64,000 nt of DNA from Phascolarctobacterium sp. (GTDB lineage: Bacteria > Bacillota > Negativicutes > Acidaminococcales > Acidaminococcaceae): positions 1 through 64,000 of the forward strand of contig JAGAPX010000031.1 in NCBI GenBank assembly GCA_017623055.1. Reading direction: 5' to 3'. The notes under the pieces are model-generated. The model ran no database searches, was not told the origin of the DNA, and saw nothing but the letters and a program-made list of their open reading frames with translations. Positions 15,764 through 24,636 of this stretch are shown here, piece after piece. Position numbers and translations under genes: made by a program. How positions within the stretch are numbered: position 1 is the stretch's first letter; each line of letters starts with the position of its first letter.

Positions 15764-17140
15764 ATGAAATTATCTTTAATACATATAGTAAGTTTGATTT
15801 TGACCTTGGCAGTAACAATTTTGCCGGGGGTTTACGCTGCTCGAAAAATTAAATCTGCTGACGATTATAATGTAGGTGGAAGAAGCGCTGGTGTTGGTAT
15901 GGTTGCCGGAAGTATCATCGGAACTATTGTTGGCGGCGCTGCTACCGTAGGTACTGCTCAGCTTGGCTACAAGCTTGGACTTACTGCCTGGTGGTTTACC
16001 TTGGGCAGTGGCATTGCGTTAATCATTATGGCGATTTTTTACGCAGTGCCTTTGCGTCGCAGTAGCTTGACTACTGTTAGTGAGTTCCTTGTTGGCAACT
16101 ACGGCAAGGTGGCTGGACCATTTACCAGTATTTCTGCCTCCGCAGGCATTTTCTTTAGTATTGTTGCCAGTACTTTGACTGCTTTAAGCTTGGTGTCCGG
16201 TCTTTTTAACGTAAGCATGGAAACAAGCGGTATGATTGTCTTAGGCTTGACCGTTGCCATCGTTTTCTTTGGAGGCATTAGTGGTGCAGGCATGGCTGGC
16301 CTTTTAAAGATACTTTTGATTTTTGCGACCATCTTCGTTGGTGGCGTGCTTTGTTATTTTGATTTAGGACAATGGCAAGGTTTGCAGGCAGCTTTCCCAG
16401 CGCACCCGTGGTTCAGTCTTTTTGGACGTGGGGTAGAGGACGGACTTTTTAGCTTGGCGTCTATGATTGTAGGTGTAATCTCTACTCAAAGCTACATTCA
16501 GTCCATTTTTTCTGCCAAGGATAGCAAGACAGCTGCGGCTGGTTGCATTGCTGCTGCGTTGGTAGTTATCCCCGTAGGCTTGCCTTCTGTAATGATTGGT
16601 ATGTTTATGAGCGTGCAGCATCCGGAAATAAATTCTATTGACGCTCTGCCTATGTACCTTGCAACTTACTTGCCTGATTGGTTGGGCGGTATTGGCCTTG
16701 GTGCTATTATGATTTCCGCCCTTGGCTCTTTGTCCGGCTTGGCATTGGGCGTAGGCACTATGATTTCTCGTGACCTTGTTAAAAATTTGTGGAAGAACGC
16801 CAGCTCCGTAAACCTTTTGTGGGCTAGCCGTATTAGCGTGCTTTTGGTAAGTGCCTGCGCAATTATTTTTGTTTTCTTCCATTTAGATAGCTCTGTTCTG
16901 GAATGGAACTACCTTTCCATGGCGTTACGTGGTAGTGGTATCTTCCTGCCCTTGACCTTTGCAGTGTTCTTCCCTGGTAAGGTGAACCGCAAGTTTGGCA
17001 TTATGGCAATTATCGGCGGTATTGCGGTGGCGTGCCTGTGGAAGTACGTTGCGCCTTGGAAGATTAACGGATTGTTCCCTGCCTTAGCATGCAATCTGCT
17101 GTTCTTGATTCCTGGATTATTGGTGAAAAATGATGACTAA
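15764..17140 (+). CDS. Sodium:solute symporter family (SSS) transporter
   Basis: The ATG at 15764 is preferred to the TTG at 15761; GGTGA lies upstream. The 458 residues form about 12-13 membrane segments. The N-terminus is a hydrophobic helix followed by ARKIKSADDYNVGGRS, the typical SSS start, then GSIIGTIVGGAATVGTAQ and a conserved small-residue pattern throughout. SSS proteins import an organic solute (carboxylate, amino acid, vitamin and so on) with sodium; the substrate cannot be told. It runs divergently from the hydrogenase operon. Its last 11 bases overlap the start of dnaE, so they are probably one transcript. Confidence 0.85.
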   Translation: MKLSLIHIVSLILTLAVTILPGVYAARKIKSADDYNVGGRSAGVGMVAGSIIGTIVGGAATVGTAQLGYKLGLTAWWFTLGSGIALIIMAIFYAVPLRRSSLTTVSEFLVGNYGKVAGPFTSISASAGIFFSIVASTLTALSLVSGLFNVSMETSGMIVLGLTVAIVFFGGISGAGMAGLLKILLIFATIFVGGVLCYFDLGQWQGLQAAFPAHPWFSLFGRGVEDGLFSLASMIVGVISTQSYIQSIFSAKDSKTAAAGCIAAALVVIPVGLPSVMIGMFMSVQHPEINSIDALPMYLATYLPDWLGGIGLGAIMISALGSLSGLALGVGTMISRDLVKNLWKNASSVNLLWASRISVLLVSACAIIFVFFHLDSSVLEWNYLSMALRGSGIFLPLTFAVFFPGKVNRKFGIMAIIGGIAVACLWKYVAPWKINGLFPALACNLLFLIPGLLVKNDD

Positions 17141-20100
17141 TTTTACACATCTACATGTTCATACTCAATATAGCCTTTTAGATGGTGCAGCGAAGATTAC
17201 TGATTTGGTTGGCTATGCTAAGGAACTAGGTATGACCAGCCTTGCCATAACTGACCACGGCGTTATGTATGGTGCCATTGAATTTTACGAAGAGTGCAAG
17301 AAGCAGGGTATCAAACCTATTTTGGGCTGTGAAGTTTACGTTACTACAGGTTCTCACTTGGAGCGTAATAACCGTGGCTTGTACCATTTGATTCTCTTGG
17401 CAGAAAATTTAGAAGGCTACCATAATATAATGAAGATGGTTTCCTTGGCGCAGCTGGAAGGTTTCTATTATAAGCCTCGTGTGGACAAGGATATTCTGCG
17501 TGCTCACAGCAAGGGCGTAATCTGCCTTAGTGCTTGCATCGCCGGCGAATTGCCTGTATTTATTTTGCAGGACAATCTTGATGGTGCACGTCGTTGCTTG
17601 GAAGAGTATCTAGAAATTTTTGGGAAGGATAATTACTTCCTCGAAATCCAAAACCACGATTTAGATGAAGAACATAAAGTTAATAAAGTTTTGAAGCAAC
17701 TGGCTAAGGAATATGGTTTAGGCTTGGTTGCTACTAACGATTTGCATTATGTGCGTCGTCAGGATGCGGAAGCTCAGGACGTACTCTTGTGCCTACAAAC
17801 AGGTAGCACTGTTGATGAACCGAATCGTATGCGGTTCCCTAATGACCAGTTTTATTTGAAAAGCTATAAGGAAATGGCAGAAAAGTTCCCTGATTGCCCA
17901 GAGGCTCTTGCTAATACCAACCTTATTGCTGAACGCTGCAATGTGGAGCTTGAATTTGGCAAGCTGCTTTTGCCGGAGTTTGCTGTTCCGGAAGGTTTCG
18001 ACGCTGTTAGCTACCTGCGTCATTTGTGCGAGGAAAGCTTAGTGAAAAAATATCCCCAAGCAAATCAAGAAGTTTGGGACAGGCTTGATTTTGAGCTTAA
18101 AATCATTAACCAGATGGGTTACGCCTGCTACTTTTTGATTGTGTGGGATTTTATAAAATACTGTCGTGAAAACGAAATCTTAGTTGGTCCCGGGCGTGGC
18201 AGTGCGGCGGGGAGCATTGTTGCCTACCTTTTAGGCATTACCAATATTGAACCCATACGTTACGCATTGCTTTTTGAACGCTTCCTTAATCCGGAGCGTG
18301 TAAGCATGCCTGATATTGATACGGACTTCTGCTATGTGAACCGCGATAAGGTTTTGGATTACGTTGTTCGTCGCTATGGTCAGGAACGTGTGGCGCAAAT
18401 TGTTACCTATGGAACCTTACAGGCGAGAGCTGCCATCCGTGACGTGGGTAGAGCTTTAGGCATGAGCTACGGTAGTGTGGACAGGGTTGCTAAGATGATG
18501 CCCAAGGAATTAGGCATTACCTTGGATAAAGCGTTGCGTATCAGCAATGATTTGCGTGCCCTTTATGATAACGACGAAGAAGTTCGCCGCCTTATCGACC
18601 TTGCTAAAAGCGTGGAAGGTATGCCCCGTAACGTAGGTACCCACGCTGCTGGTGTAATCATTGCTCCTGCAGATTTGAAAGATTACGTGCCCCTGCAGTT
18701 TGGCGCAGAAGGTTCCGTCATCACCCAATACGATAAGGATAAGCTGGAAGGTCTTGGCCTTTTGAAGATGGACTTCTTGGGCTTGCGCACCTTAACCGTA
18801 ATTGGTGATGCCATTCGTAATATTAAAGAAACTACCGGTGAAGTTATCGATATTGATAATATTCCCCTTGATGATAAAAAGACTTGTAAAATGCTTTGCG
18901 CAGGCGATACCTACGGCGTGTTCCAGCTGGAATCCAAGGGTATCACCAAGCTGGTGGTGGATTTGGCTCCCGAAAGCTTTGAGGACTTAATTCCTCTTGT
19001 TGCTCTCTATCGCCCTGGTCCCTTAGGCACTGGTATGGCAGAAGACTTTATCGCAGGTCGTCATGGTCATCGTACCGCAGAAATTCTCCATCCGCTTATG
19101 GAGCCAATCTTAAAAGATACCTATGGTGTAATTCTGTACCAAGAACAGGTTATGCAAATTACTTCTGCCTTGGCTGGCTTTAGCCTTGGTCAGGCAGATA
19201 TCTTACGTCGCGCCATGGGTAAGAAAAAGGCGAAAGAGCTGGATTCCATGCGTGCAGAATTTATTAGAGGTGCGAAAAAGCTGCACGATATTCCCGAAGA
19301 ACTTAGTAATAGGATTTTCTCACTCTTGCAACACTTTGCTGGCTATGGCTTTAATAAGTCTCACTCCGTAGCATATGCCTTGGTTGCTTACCAAACAGCT
19401 TATTTGAAAGCGCACTGGCCTGCTCAGTATATGGCAGCCTTTTTAGATAGCGTCATCACCGATGCTGATAAGATTAGCTGGTACATTTCTAAATGTCGTA
19501 ATTCCGGCATCAAGATTTTACCGCCCGATGTTAACGAAAGTGGTTCCACCTTCACCGTTATGAAGGACGGTTCCGTACGCTTTGGTTTGGCTGGCATTAA
19601 GAGCGTAGGTGAGGCTGCCGTAAGCACTATTATTGAAAATCGAAAAACAGATGGCGAATTTACTAGCTTAGTTGATTTTTGCCGTCGCGTAAATATGCGT
19701 GTTGTCAATAAGCGCGTGTTAGAAGGCTTGATTAAATGTGGTGCCATGGATTCCTTTGGGGTCAAACGTTCCCAGCTGATGGCAATCTTAGACAAGGCTG
19801 TGGATTTGGGTACTGCATACCAAAAGGATAATGCCAGCGGGCAAATGGGGCTTTTTAGTGATGGAAATGATTTTAGCGATATTGACGAAATCATTTTGCC
19901 CAATCTTGATGAAATGCCCAAGGAAACCATCTTGCAAAATGAAAAGGAACTGATTGGTTTTTACGTAACTGGTCATCCTCTTGATGAATATAGTAACGTT
20001 CTTAAAAAGTTTACTCCGTTGTATCTATTGCAGGATGAAGAAGTTGTAAGTGATGGTAAATACTTAACTGTTGCAGGCATCATTACCAATTGCACTATTA

Positions 20101-20531
20101 GAAACACCAAGCAAGGGGATACTATGGCAATTCTTTCTTTGGAAGACCATTCCGGTAGAGTTGACGTAGTTGTTTTCCCGAAGGCGTTCCGTGCTAACGC
20201 AAGGGAAATCTTCCAAGACAATATCGTTTCTGTAGAAGGTCGCTACAGCATCGACGAGCGAGAAAGCAAAATTGTTGCCGGTACCGTGCGTAAACTGCCT
20301 AAGGCAATTACAGAAGTGCGGATTGGAATCGCTGCTCATTTAGAAAATGCCTTGGTACAAAAAGAATTGAAGCGTCTTTTTGAAAAGTATAAGGGTGATG
20401 ACGAAGTCTACCTTCACTTGCTTGGCTCTAAAAAAATAGTCAAAACTGATAAGAGCTTTTGGGTGGATTCCTCTAAGGCTGGATTTAAAGAAGAAATTAT
20501 AAAAGTTTTAGGCCCTGACTGCTTTATTTGA
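17130..20531 (+). CDS. dnaE: DNA polymerase III alpha subunit
   Basis: 1133 residues, usual DnaE1 length. It starts with the PHP domain (HLHVHTQYSLLDG, ITDHGVMYGA), followed by the polymerase core with GPGRGSAAGS and PDIDTDF, whose aspartates are catalytic, then GVFQLES, LYRPGPL, GYGFNKSHSVAYA, tandem HhH region (DVNESGSTF onward) and a C-terminal OB domain (VAGIITNCTIRNTKQGD). It copies DNA at the replication fork with the clamp and clamp loader. Two adjacent ATG codons (17130, 17133) are possible starts within the end of the symporter gene. The absence of a proofreading domain is normal for DnaE. Confidence 0.97.
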   Translation: MMTNFTHLHVHTQYSLLDGAAKITDLVGYAKELGMTSLAITDHGVMYGAIEFYEECKKQGIKPILGCEVYVTTGSHLERNNRGLYHLILLAENLEGYHNIMKMVSLAQLEGFYYKPRVDKDILRAHSKGVICLSACIAGELPVFILQDNLDGARRCLEEYLEIFGKDNYFLEIQNHDLDEEHKVNKVLKQLAKEYGLGLVATNDLHYVRRQDAEAQDVLLCLQTGSTVDEPNRMRFPNDQFYLKSYKEMAEKFPDCPEALANTNLIAERCNVELEFGKLLLPEFAVPEGFDAVSYLRHLCEESLVKKYPQANQEVWDRLDFELKIINQMGYACYFLIVWDFIKYCRENEILVGPGRGSAAGSIVAYLLGITNIEPIRYALLFERFLNPERVSMPDIDTDFCYVNRDKVLDYVVRRYGQERVAQIVTYGTLQARAAIRDVGRALGMSYGSVDRVAKMMPKELGITLDKALRISNDLRALYDNDEEVRRLIDLAKSVEGMPRNVGTHAAGVIIAPADLKDYVPLQFGAEGSVITQYDKDKLEGLGLLKMDFLGLRTLTVIGDAIRNIKETTGEVIDIDNIPLDDKKTCKMLCAGDTYGVFQLESKGITKLVVDLAPESFEDLIPLVALYRPGPLGTGMAEDFIAGRHGHRTAEILHPLMEPILKDTYGVILYQEQVMQITSALAGFSLGQADILRRAMGKKKAKELDSMRAEFIRGAKKLHDIPEELSNRIFSLLQHFAGYGFNKSHSVAYALVAYQTAYLKAHWPAQYMAAFLDSVITDADKISWYISKCRNSGIKILPPDVNESGSTFTVMKDGSVRFGLAGIKSVGEAAVSTIIENRKTDGEFTSLVDFCRRVNMRVVNKRVLEGLIKCGAMDSFGVKRSQLMAILDKAVDLGTAYQKDNASGQMGLFSDGNDFSDIDEIILPNLDEMPKETILQNEKELIGFYVTGHPLDEYSNVLKKFTPLYLLQDEEVVSDGKYLTVAGIITNCTIRNTKQGDTMAILSLEDHSGRVDVVVFPKAFRANAREIFQDNIVSVEGRYSIDERESKIVAGTVRKLPKAITEVRIGIAAHLENALVQKELKRLFEKYKGDDEVYLHLLGSKKIVKTDKSFWVDSSKAGFKEEIIKVLGPDCFI

Positions 20532-20552
20532 GCTGTTAAATGGCTTATAGAC

Positions 20553-20582
20553 TTGCAAGTCAGCATTAAAAGATGGTAAAAT
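20553..20582 (+). promoter_or_regulatory. Candidate promoter of the etf operon
   Basis: TTGCAA (20553-20558) and TAAAAT (20577-20582) are 18 bases apart, 45 bases before the etfB start codon. The match is moderate. Confidence 0.5.
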
Positions 20583-20626
20583 ATACTCCGAATGATTTTT
20601 GTTTATATAGCACAAGGAGGCTACAC

Positions 20627-21421
20627 ATGAATATTTTAGTTTGTATTAAACAAGTTCCGGATGTTGAAAAAGTTAAATTCTGTCCGGAAACCAGAACTTT
20701 GCTGCGTGAAGGCGTAGAAAACATTATGAACCCCTTTGACCGTCACGCATTGGAAGTTGCTTTGATGATGAAAGATAAAGTTGGTGCAAAAGTTACCTGC
20801 CTTTCCATGGGCTTGCCTATGGCTACTGATGTTCTGAAAGAAGCAATCGCGATGGGTGCTGATGACGCTGCCCTGATTAGTGACCGTGCTCTCGCAGGCT
20901 CTGATACCTTGGCAACCAGCGTTACCTTGGCTGCTGGCATTAAACATTTGGGTGAATTTGACCTTATCCTCTGCGGCAAACAAGCTGTTGACGGCGACAC
21001 CGCACAAGTAGGTCCTGAAATTGCAGAACATCTTGGCATTCCCCAAATCACCGGCGCATTGAAACTTGATTATGTAGAAGATAAATTCATTGTGGAACGT
21101 GAAAACGAAAGCAGCATCCAAACCTTGGCTTGCGCTGCTCCTCTTCTGGTAACTGTTACCAAAGCTGAAAAAGAACCGCGCTTTGCAAGCATCAAAGGCA
21201 AAATGAAAGCTCGTAAAGCTAACGTTCCCATCTTGACTGCTGCTGATTTGAACCTTGACCCTGCTGATGTTGGTCTGCCCGGTTCCCCGACCCAAGTTAA
21301 GAAGTCCTTTACTCCGGAAGCTCCCGTAATCAACAGTGAAATCATCAACGAAGAAGATATTGATGTTGCAGTAGATATGCTGTTCAACAAATTAGTTGAA
21401 GCTAAAATTATTACTCGCTGA
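20627..21421 (+). CDS. etfB: Electron transfer flavoprotein beta subunit
   Basis: The ATG at 20627 is chosen because AAGGAGG lies seven bases before it; the frame is open further upstream without a ribosome site. The 264 residues begin MNILVCIKQVPDVEKVKF and carry RHALEVALMMKD, ALISDRALAGSDTLATS, LILCGKQAVDGDTAQVGPEIAEHLG and the C-terminal helix region. EtfB pairs with EtfA to hold FAD and move electrons between acyl-CoA dehydrogenases, NADH and ferredoxin or quinone. It is followed after 11 bases by an EtfA with a built-in ferredoxin domain, which points to an anaerobic, possibly bifurcating complex. No acyl-CoA dehydrogenase gene is in the window. Confidence 0.95.
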   Translation: MNILVCIKQVPDVEKVKFCPETRTLLREGVENIMNPFDRHALEVALMMKDKVGAKVTCLSMGLPMATDVLKEAIAMGADDAALISDRALAGSDTLATSVTLAAGIKHLGEFDLILCGKQAVDGDTAQVGPEIAEHLGIPQITGALKLDYVEDKFIVERENESSIQTLACAAPLLVTVTKAEKEPRFASIKGKMKARKANVPILTAADLNLDPADVGLPGSPTQVKKSFTPEAPVINSEIINEEDIDVAVDMLFNKLVEAKIITR

Positions 21422-21432
21422 GGTGAAGATAG

Positions 21433-22632
21433 ATGGCAATGATCGTAGATAAAGAAACTTGTGTAGGCTGCGGTGCTTGCGTAGCCGTTTGCCCCGTTGG
21501 TGCAATTTCCTTAGAAGATAAGGCTCACATCGATGCAGATGCTTGCATTGGTTGCGGTGCTTGTGTAAACGCTTGCCCCGTAGGCGCTATTTCTGCTGAA
21601 GGCGCAGTGGCTAAAAAAGAAGTTGAAAACAACCATGGTACTGACCTGTGGGTAGTTACCGAACTTGAAAACGGTGAACCCGTTGGTGTAACCTATGAAC
21701 TTATTGGCGTTGCTTCCGACCTTGCTGCTAAAGCTGGCGAAAAATGCTGTGCAGTTCTCGTTGCTGCTGAAGCTGGCGACGTTCCTCAAAAACTTATCGC
21801 TGCTGGTGCAGACAAAGTTTATGTAATCGCTGATGCTAAATTTGCAGATTACAACACTGACCTTTACACTGACGCAATCTGCCAATTGATTGATGCTTAC
21901 AAACCTAGCGCTCTCCTCATTGGTGCAACTGCTGACGGTCGCGACCTTGCTCCCCGTATTGCAGCTCGCAAAATGACCGGTCTTTGCGCTGACTGCACTG
22001 AACTTGACATTGATGTTGACAACCAAGTAGTTGAATGGACTCGTCCTGCGTTGGGCGGTAACATTTTGGCTACCATTCTTTGCAAAGAAACCCGTCCCCA
22101 AATGGGTACCGTTCGTCCTAAAGTTTTCAAAGCAAAACCCATGGACGCAACCCGTACTGGCGAAGTAATCAACTTCACCTGCGAAAACTTGGTAACCTCT
22201 CCTGTTGAACTTCTGAAAAAAGAAGCAGTTGGCGGCACCAGCTCCATCAAAATCGAAGACGCAGAAGTAATCTGCTCCGGTGGTCGTGGTATGGGTAGCG
22301 CTGACAACTTCAAAATTTTGGAAGAAATGGCAGCTCTCTTTGAAAACGGTACCGTTGCAGGCTCCCGTGCTGTTGTTGACGAAGGCTGGATTGGTCATTC
22401 CTGCCAAGTAGGTCAATCCGGTAAAACTGTTACCCCGAAAATTTACTTTGCTTGCGGTATCTCCGGTGCTATCCAACATTTGGCTGGTATGACTGGTTCC
22501 GATACTGTTATCGCAATCAATAAAGATGCTAACGCTCCCATCTTCAATACCGCCCAATATGGTATCGTTGGCGACGTTAACGTAATTCTTCCCAAGCTGA
22601 TTGCTAAAATCAAAGCTTACAAAGAAAACTAA
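21433..22632 (+). CDS. etfA: Electron transfer flavoprotein alpha subunit with N-terminal 2[4Fe-4S] ferredoxin domain
   Basis: 399 residues. Residues 1-55 hold two complete ferredoxin motifs (CVGCGACVAVCP and CIGCGACVNACP). From about residue 70 the usual EtfA fold follows (WVVTELENGEPVGVTYELI, LLIGATADGRDLAPRIAARKMTG), ending with the FAD-binding C-terminal domain (GRGMGSADNF, GQSGKTVTPKIYFACGISGAIQH, NTAQYGIVGD). Normal EtfA lacks the ferredoxin part; the fusion is known from anaerobic Etf complexes such as caffeyl-CoA reductase CarE, where it passes electrons to or from ferredoxin. It sits 11 bases after etfB, with GAGGTGA before the ATG. Confidence 0.95.
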   Translation: MAMIVDKETCVGCGACVAVCPVGAISLEDKAHIDADACIGCGACVNACPVGAISAEGAVAKKEVENNHGTDLWVVTELENGEPVGVTYELIGVASDLAAKAGEKCCAVLVAAEAGDVPQKLIAAGADKVYVIADAKFADYNTDLYTDAICQLIDAYKPSALLIGATADGRDLAPRIAARKMTGLCADCTELDIDVDNQVVEWTRPALGGNILATILCKETRPQMGTVRPKVFKAKPMDATRTGEVINFTCENLVTSPVELLKKEAVGGTSSIKIEDAEVICSGGRGMGSADNFKILEEMAALFENGTVAGSRAVVDEGWIGHSCQVGQSGKTVTPKIYFACGISGAIQHLAGMTGSDTVIAINKDANAPIFNTAQYGIVGDVNVILPKLIAKIKAYKEN

Positions 22633-22653
22633 TCTTTACGGAGGCGCTTCCCT

Positions 22654-22848
22654 ATGTGGAAAGTAGTTTATATTGCTCATAGTGAAGATAGTGCTAAGAA
22701 AATTAAAGATATGCTTACCGCCAATGGCTTTCTCGTTCAGCTGAAAGGTGTTGGTGGTAAGAACAAAAAGGCATACGAGATTTGTGTGCCTTTTTCTGAA
22801 GCTGAAGATGCCTGCGAAGTGTTGCGCGAGCATCAATTTCACGGCTAA
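22654..22848 (+). CDS. Small conserved protein before pyruvate kinase
   Basis: 64 residues. It begins MWKVVYIAHSEDSAKKIKDMLTANGFLV and ends with ICVPFSEAEDACEVLREH, a compact beta-alpha-beta layout resembling the DUF2007 / signal-transducing-like small proteins found next to glycolytic genes in Clostridia, sometimes mislabelled glutamate decarboxylase. Function unknown. A good Shine-Dalgarno (CGGAGGCG) precedes the ATG. It lies between etfA (21 bases) and pyk (16 bases), all in one direction, so it is probably translated from the same message. Confidence 0.75.
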   Translation: MWKVVYIAHSEDSAKKIKDMLTANGFLVQLKGVGGKNKKAYEICVPFSEAEDACEVLREHQFHG

Positions 22849-22864
22849 GGAACGGTGACTGACA

Positions 22865-24616
22865 ATGAAAAAGACGAAAATTATTTGTACTGTTGGTCCT
22901 AGCACTGATAATGTAGAGCTTTTAGGAAATATGATGCGTGCAGGTATGGACTTGGCTCGCTTTAACTTTTCCCATGGCTCCCACGAAGATCATGGCAAAC
23001 GTTTGGCAATGGTAAGAGAAGCCGCTGCCAAGGTAGGCAAGATTGTTGCTACCATTGCGGATACCAAAGGACCTGAAATGCGCCTTGGTATGTTTGCCAA
23101 TAACAAAGTAACCTTGCACGAGGGCGACGAGTTCGTACTTACTACGGAAGAAGTAGTGGGCGACATGCATAAGGCTCACGTAAATTATGTTGGCTTACCT
23201 CAAGAGGTGCACGTTGGCAGTATGATTTTGCTGGCTGATGGTTTGCTCTCTTTGGAAGTAACTGCCATTGAAGGCGTAGAGATTCATACTAAGGTTGTTC
23301 ACGGCGGCGAAGTAAGTAACCGTAAACGTGTGGCTTGCCCCGGTATTGAATTAAAATTGCCCTTCTTATCCGAGCAGGACAAAGCAGATATTCTCTTTGC
23401 CGTAAAAAATGATATGGATTACATCGCTGCTTCCTTCGTACAAAAGGCAGACGATGTGCTTGCCATCCGCAAGATTTTGGAGGATGCAGGCTCTTCCATT
23501 GGTATTATCTCTAAGATTGAAAACGAAGCGGGCGTACACCACATTGACGAGATTATTAACGTATCTGATGGCGTAATGGTTGCCCGTGGCGATTTGGGTG
23601 TGGAGATTCCTTCCGAGGTTGTACCCTTGGTACAAAAGGATATCATCGCTCGTTGCAATAAGGCAGGCAAGCCTGTCATCACTGCTACCCAAATGTTGGA
23701 AAGCATGATGCACAGCTACCGTGCGACCCGTGCGGAAGCAAGCGATATTGCTAACTCCATCTTTGATGGTACGGACGTAATCATGCTCTCCGGTGAAACT
23801 GCTTCCGGTGATTTCCCCTTGGAAGCTGTGGAAACCATGGCGAAAATTGCAGAACGTACTGAAGAATCCTTGGACTACGTTGCCATCTTCCAAAAGAAAG
23901 GCATTAGCGAGCGCTTGAACTCTACGGACGCAATTAGTCATGCTACCGTACAAATCGCTCAAGAAATTAATGCAGACGCCATCTTGACCATGACTGCTTC
24001 CGGCTTTACAGCAAGGATGATTTCCAAATATAAACCTCATGCCAAGGTCATTGCTGCTTCTCATTTAGAAAAGAGCGTACGTATGATGCAGTATTATTGG
24101 GGTGTTAAACCTATTCTTGGTCCTTACTCCGAAAATACTGACGAAATGATTGAGCAATCCTTGGAACGTGCTATGGATGAAGGCTATATCAAAGAGGGTG
24201 ACTGCGTAGTCATCACTGCAGGTGTGCCTGTAGGTAAGGTTGGCAGTACAAACTTAATCAAGGTGGTTAATGTGGGAACTAAATTATTATGTGGTGTAGG
24301 CATTGGCAAAAAATCTGTAACAGGTAAAGTGTGCAAAACTAGAACCACTGCTGATTTCATAGACAAGTTGCAAAAAGGTGACATTCTCGTCGTTGACGTA
24401 CTCAACGATGAAAACGTACCCTTGGCTGCCCAAAAGGCTGCAGCGATTATCTCCGAAGAAGGCGGTTTGACTTCTTCAACTGCAATTGTAGGCGTAACCT
24501 GTGGTATTCCTGTATTGGTTGGTGCTATGAGGGCAACTTCCGTTTTGCAGAATGGTCAACTGATAACTCTTGATACTGCTGGCGGTATCGTTTACGACGG
24601 TAATATTAATTTGTAA
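22865..24616 (+). CDS. pyk: Pyruvate kinase with C-terminal PEP-utiliser-like domain
   Basis: 583 residues. The catalytic part has KTKIICTVGPSTDN, ARFNFSHGSHEDH, ATIADTKGPEMRLG, the lysine in IISKIENEAGVHHIDEI, VARGDLGVEIP and ATQMLESM, then the alpha/beta regulatory domain. It converts PEP and ADP to pyruvate and ATP. An extra domain of about 105 residues (from 475) matches the PEP-utiliser swivelling fold also present in Bacillus enzymes; its motif reads GGLTSSTAIVG where phosphotransfer proteins have TSHAAIV, so the phospho-histidine is absent. It should be the last glycolytic step of this operon-like cluster. Confidence 0.96.
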   Translation: MKKTKIICTVGPSTDNVELLGNMMRAGMDLARFNFSHGSHEDHGKRLAMVREAAAKVGKIVATIADTKGPEMRLGMFANNKVTLHEGDEFVLTTEEVVGDMHKAHVNYVGLPQEVHVGSMILLADGLLSLEVTAIEGVEIHTKVVHGGEVSNRKRVACPGIELKLPFLSEQDKADILFAVKNDMDYIAASFVQKADDVLAIRKILEDAGSSIGIISKIENEAGVHHIDEIINVSDGVMVARGDLGVEIPSEVVPLVQKDIIARCNKAGKPVITATQMLESMMHSYRATRAEASDIANSIFDGTDVIMLSGETASGDFPLEAVETMAKIAERTEESLDYVAIFQKKGISERLNSTDAISHATVQIAQEINADAILTMTASGFTARMISKYKPHAKVIAASHLEKSVRMMQYYWGVKPILGPYSENTDEMIEQSLERAMDEGYIKEGDCVVITAGVPVGKVGSTNLIKVVNVGTKLLCGVGIGKKSVTGKVCKTRTTADFIDKLQKGDILVVDVLNDENVPLAAQKAAAIISEEGGLTSSTAIVGVTCGIPVLVGAMRATSVLQNGQLITLDTAGGIVYDGNINL

Positions 24617-24636
24617 TTTTAAAAGGTGGTGTAATA

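Noticed and set aside
21511-22557. Long antisense frame in etfA
   Set aside because: Codon-bias shadow of a well-supported gene.
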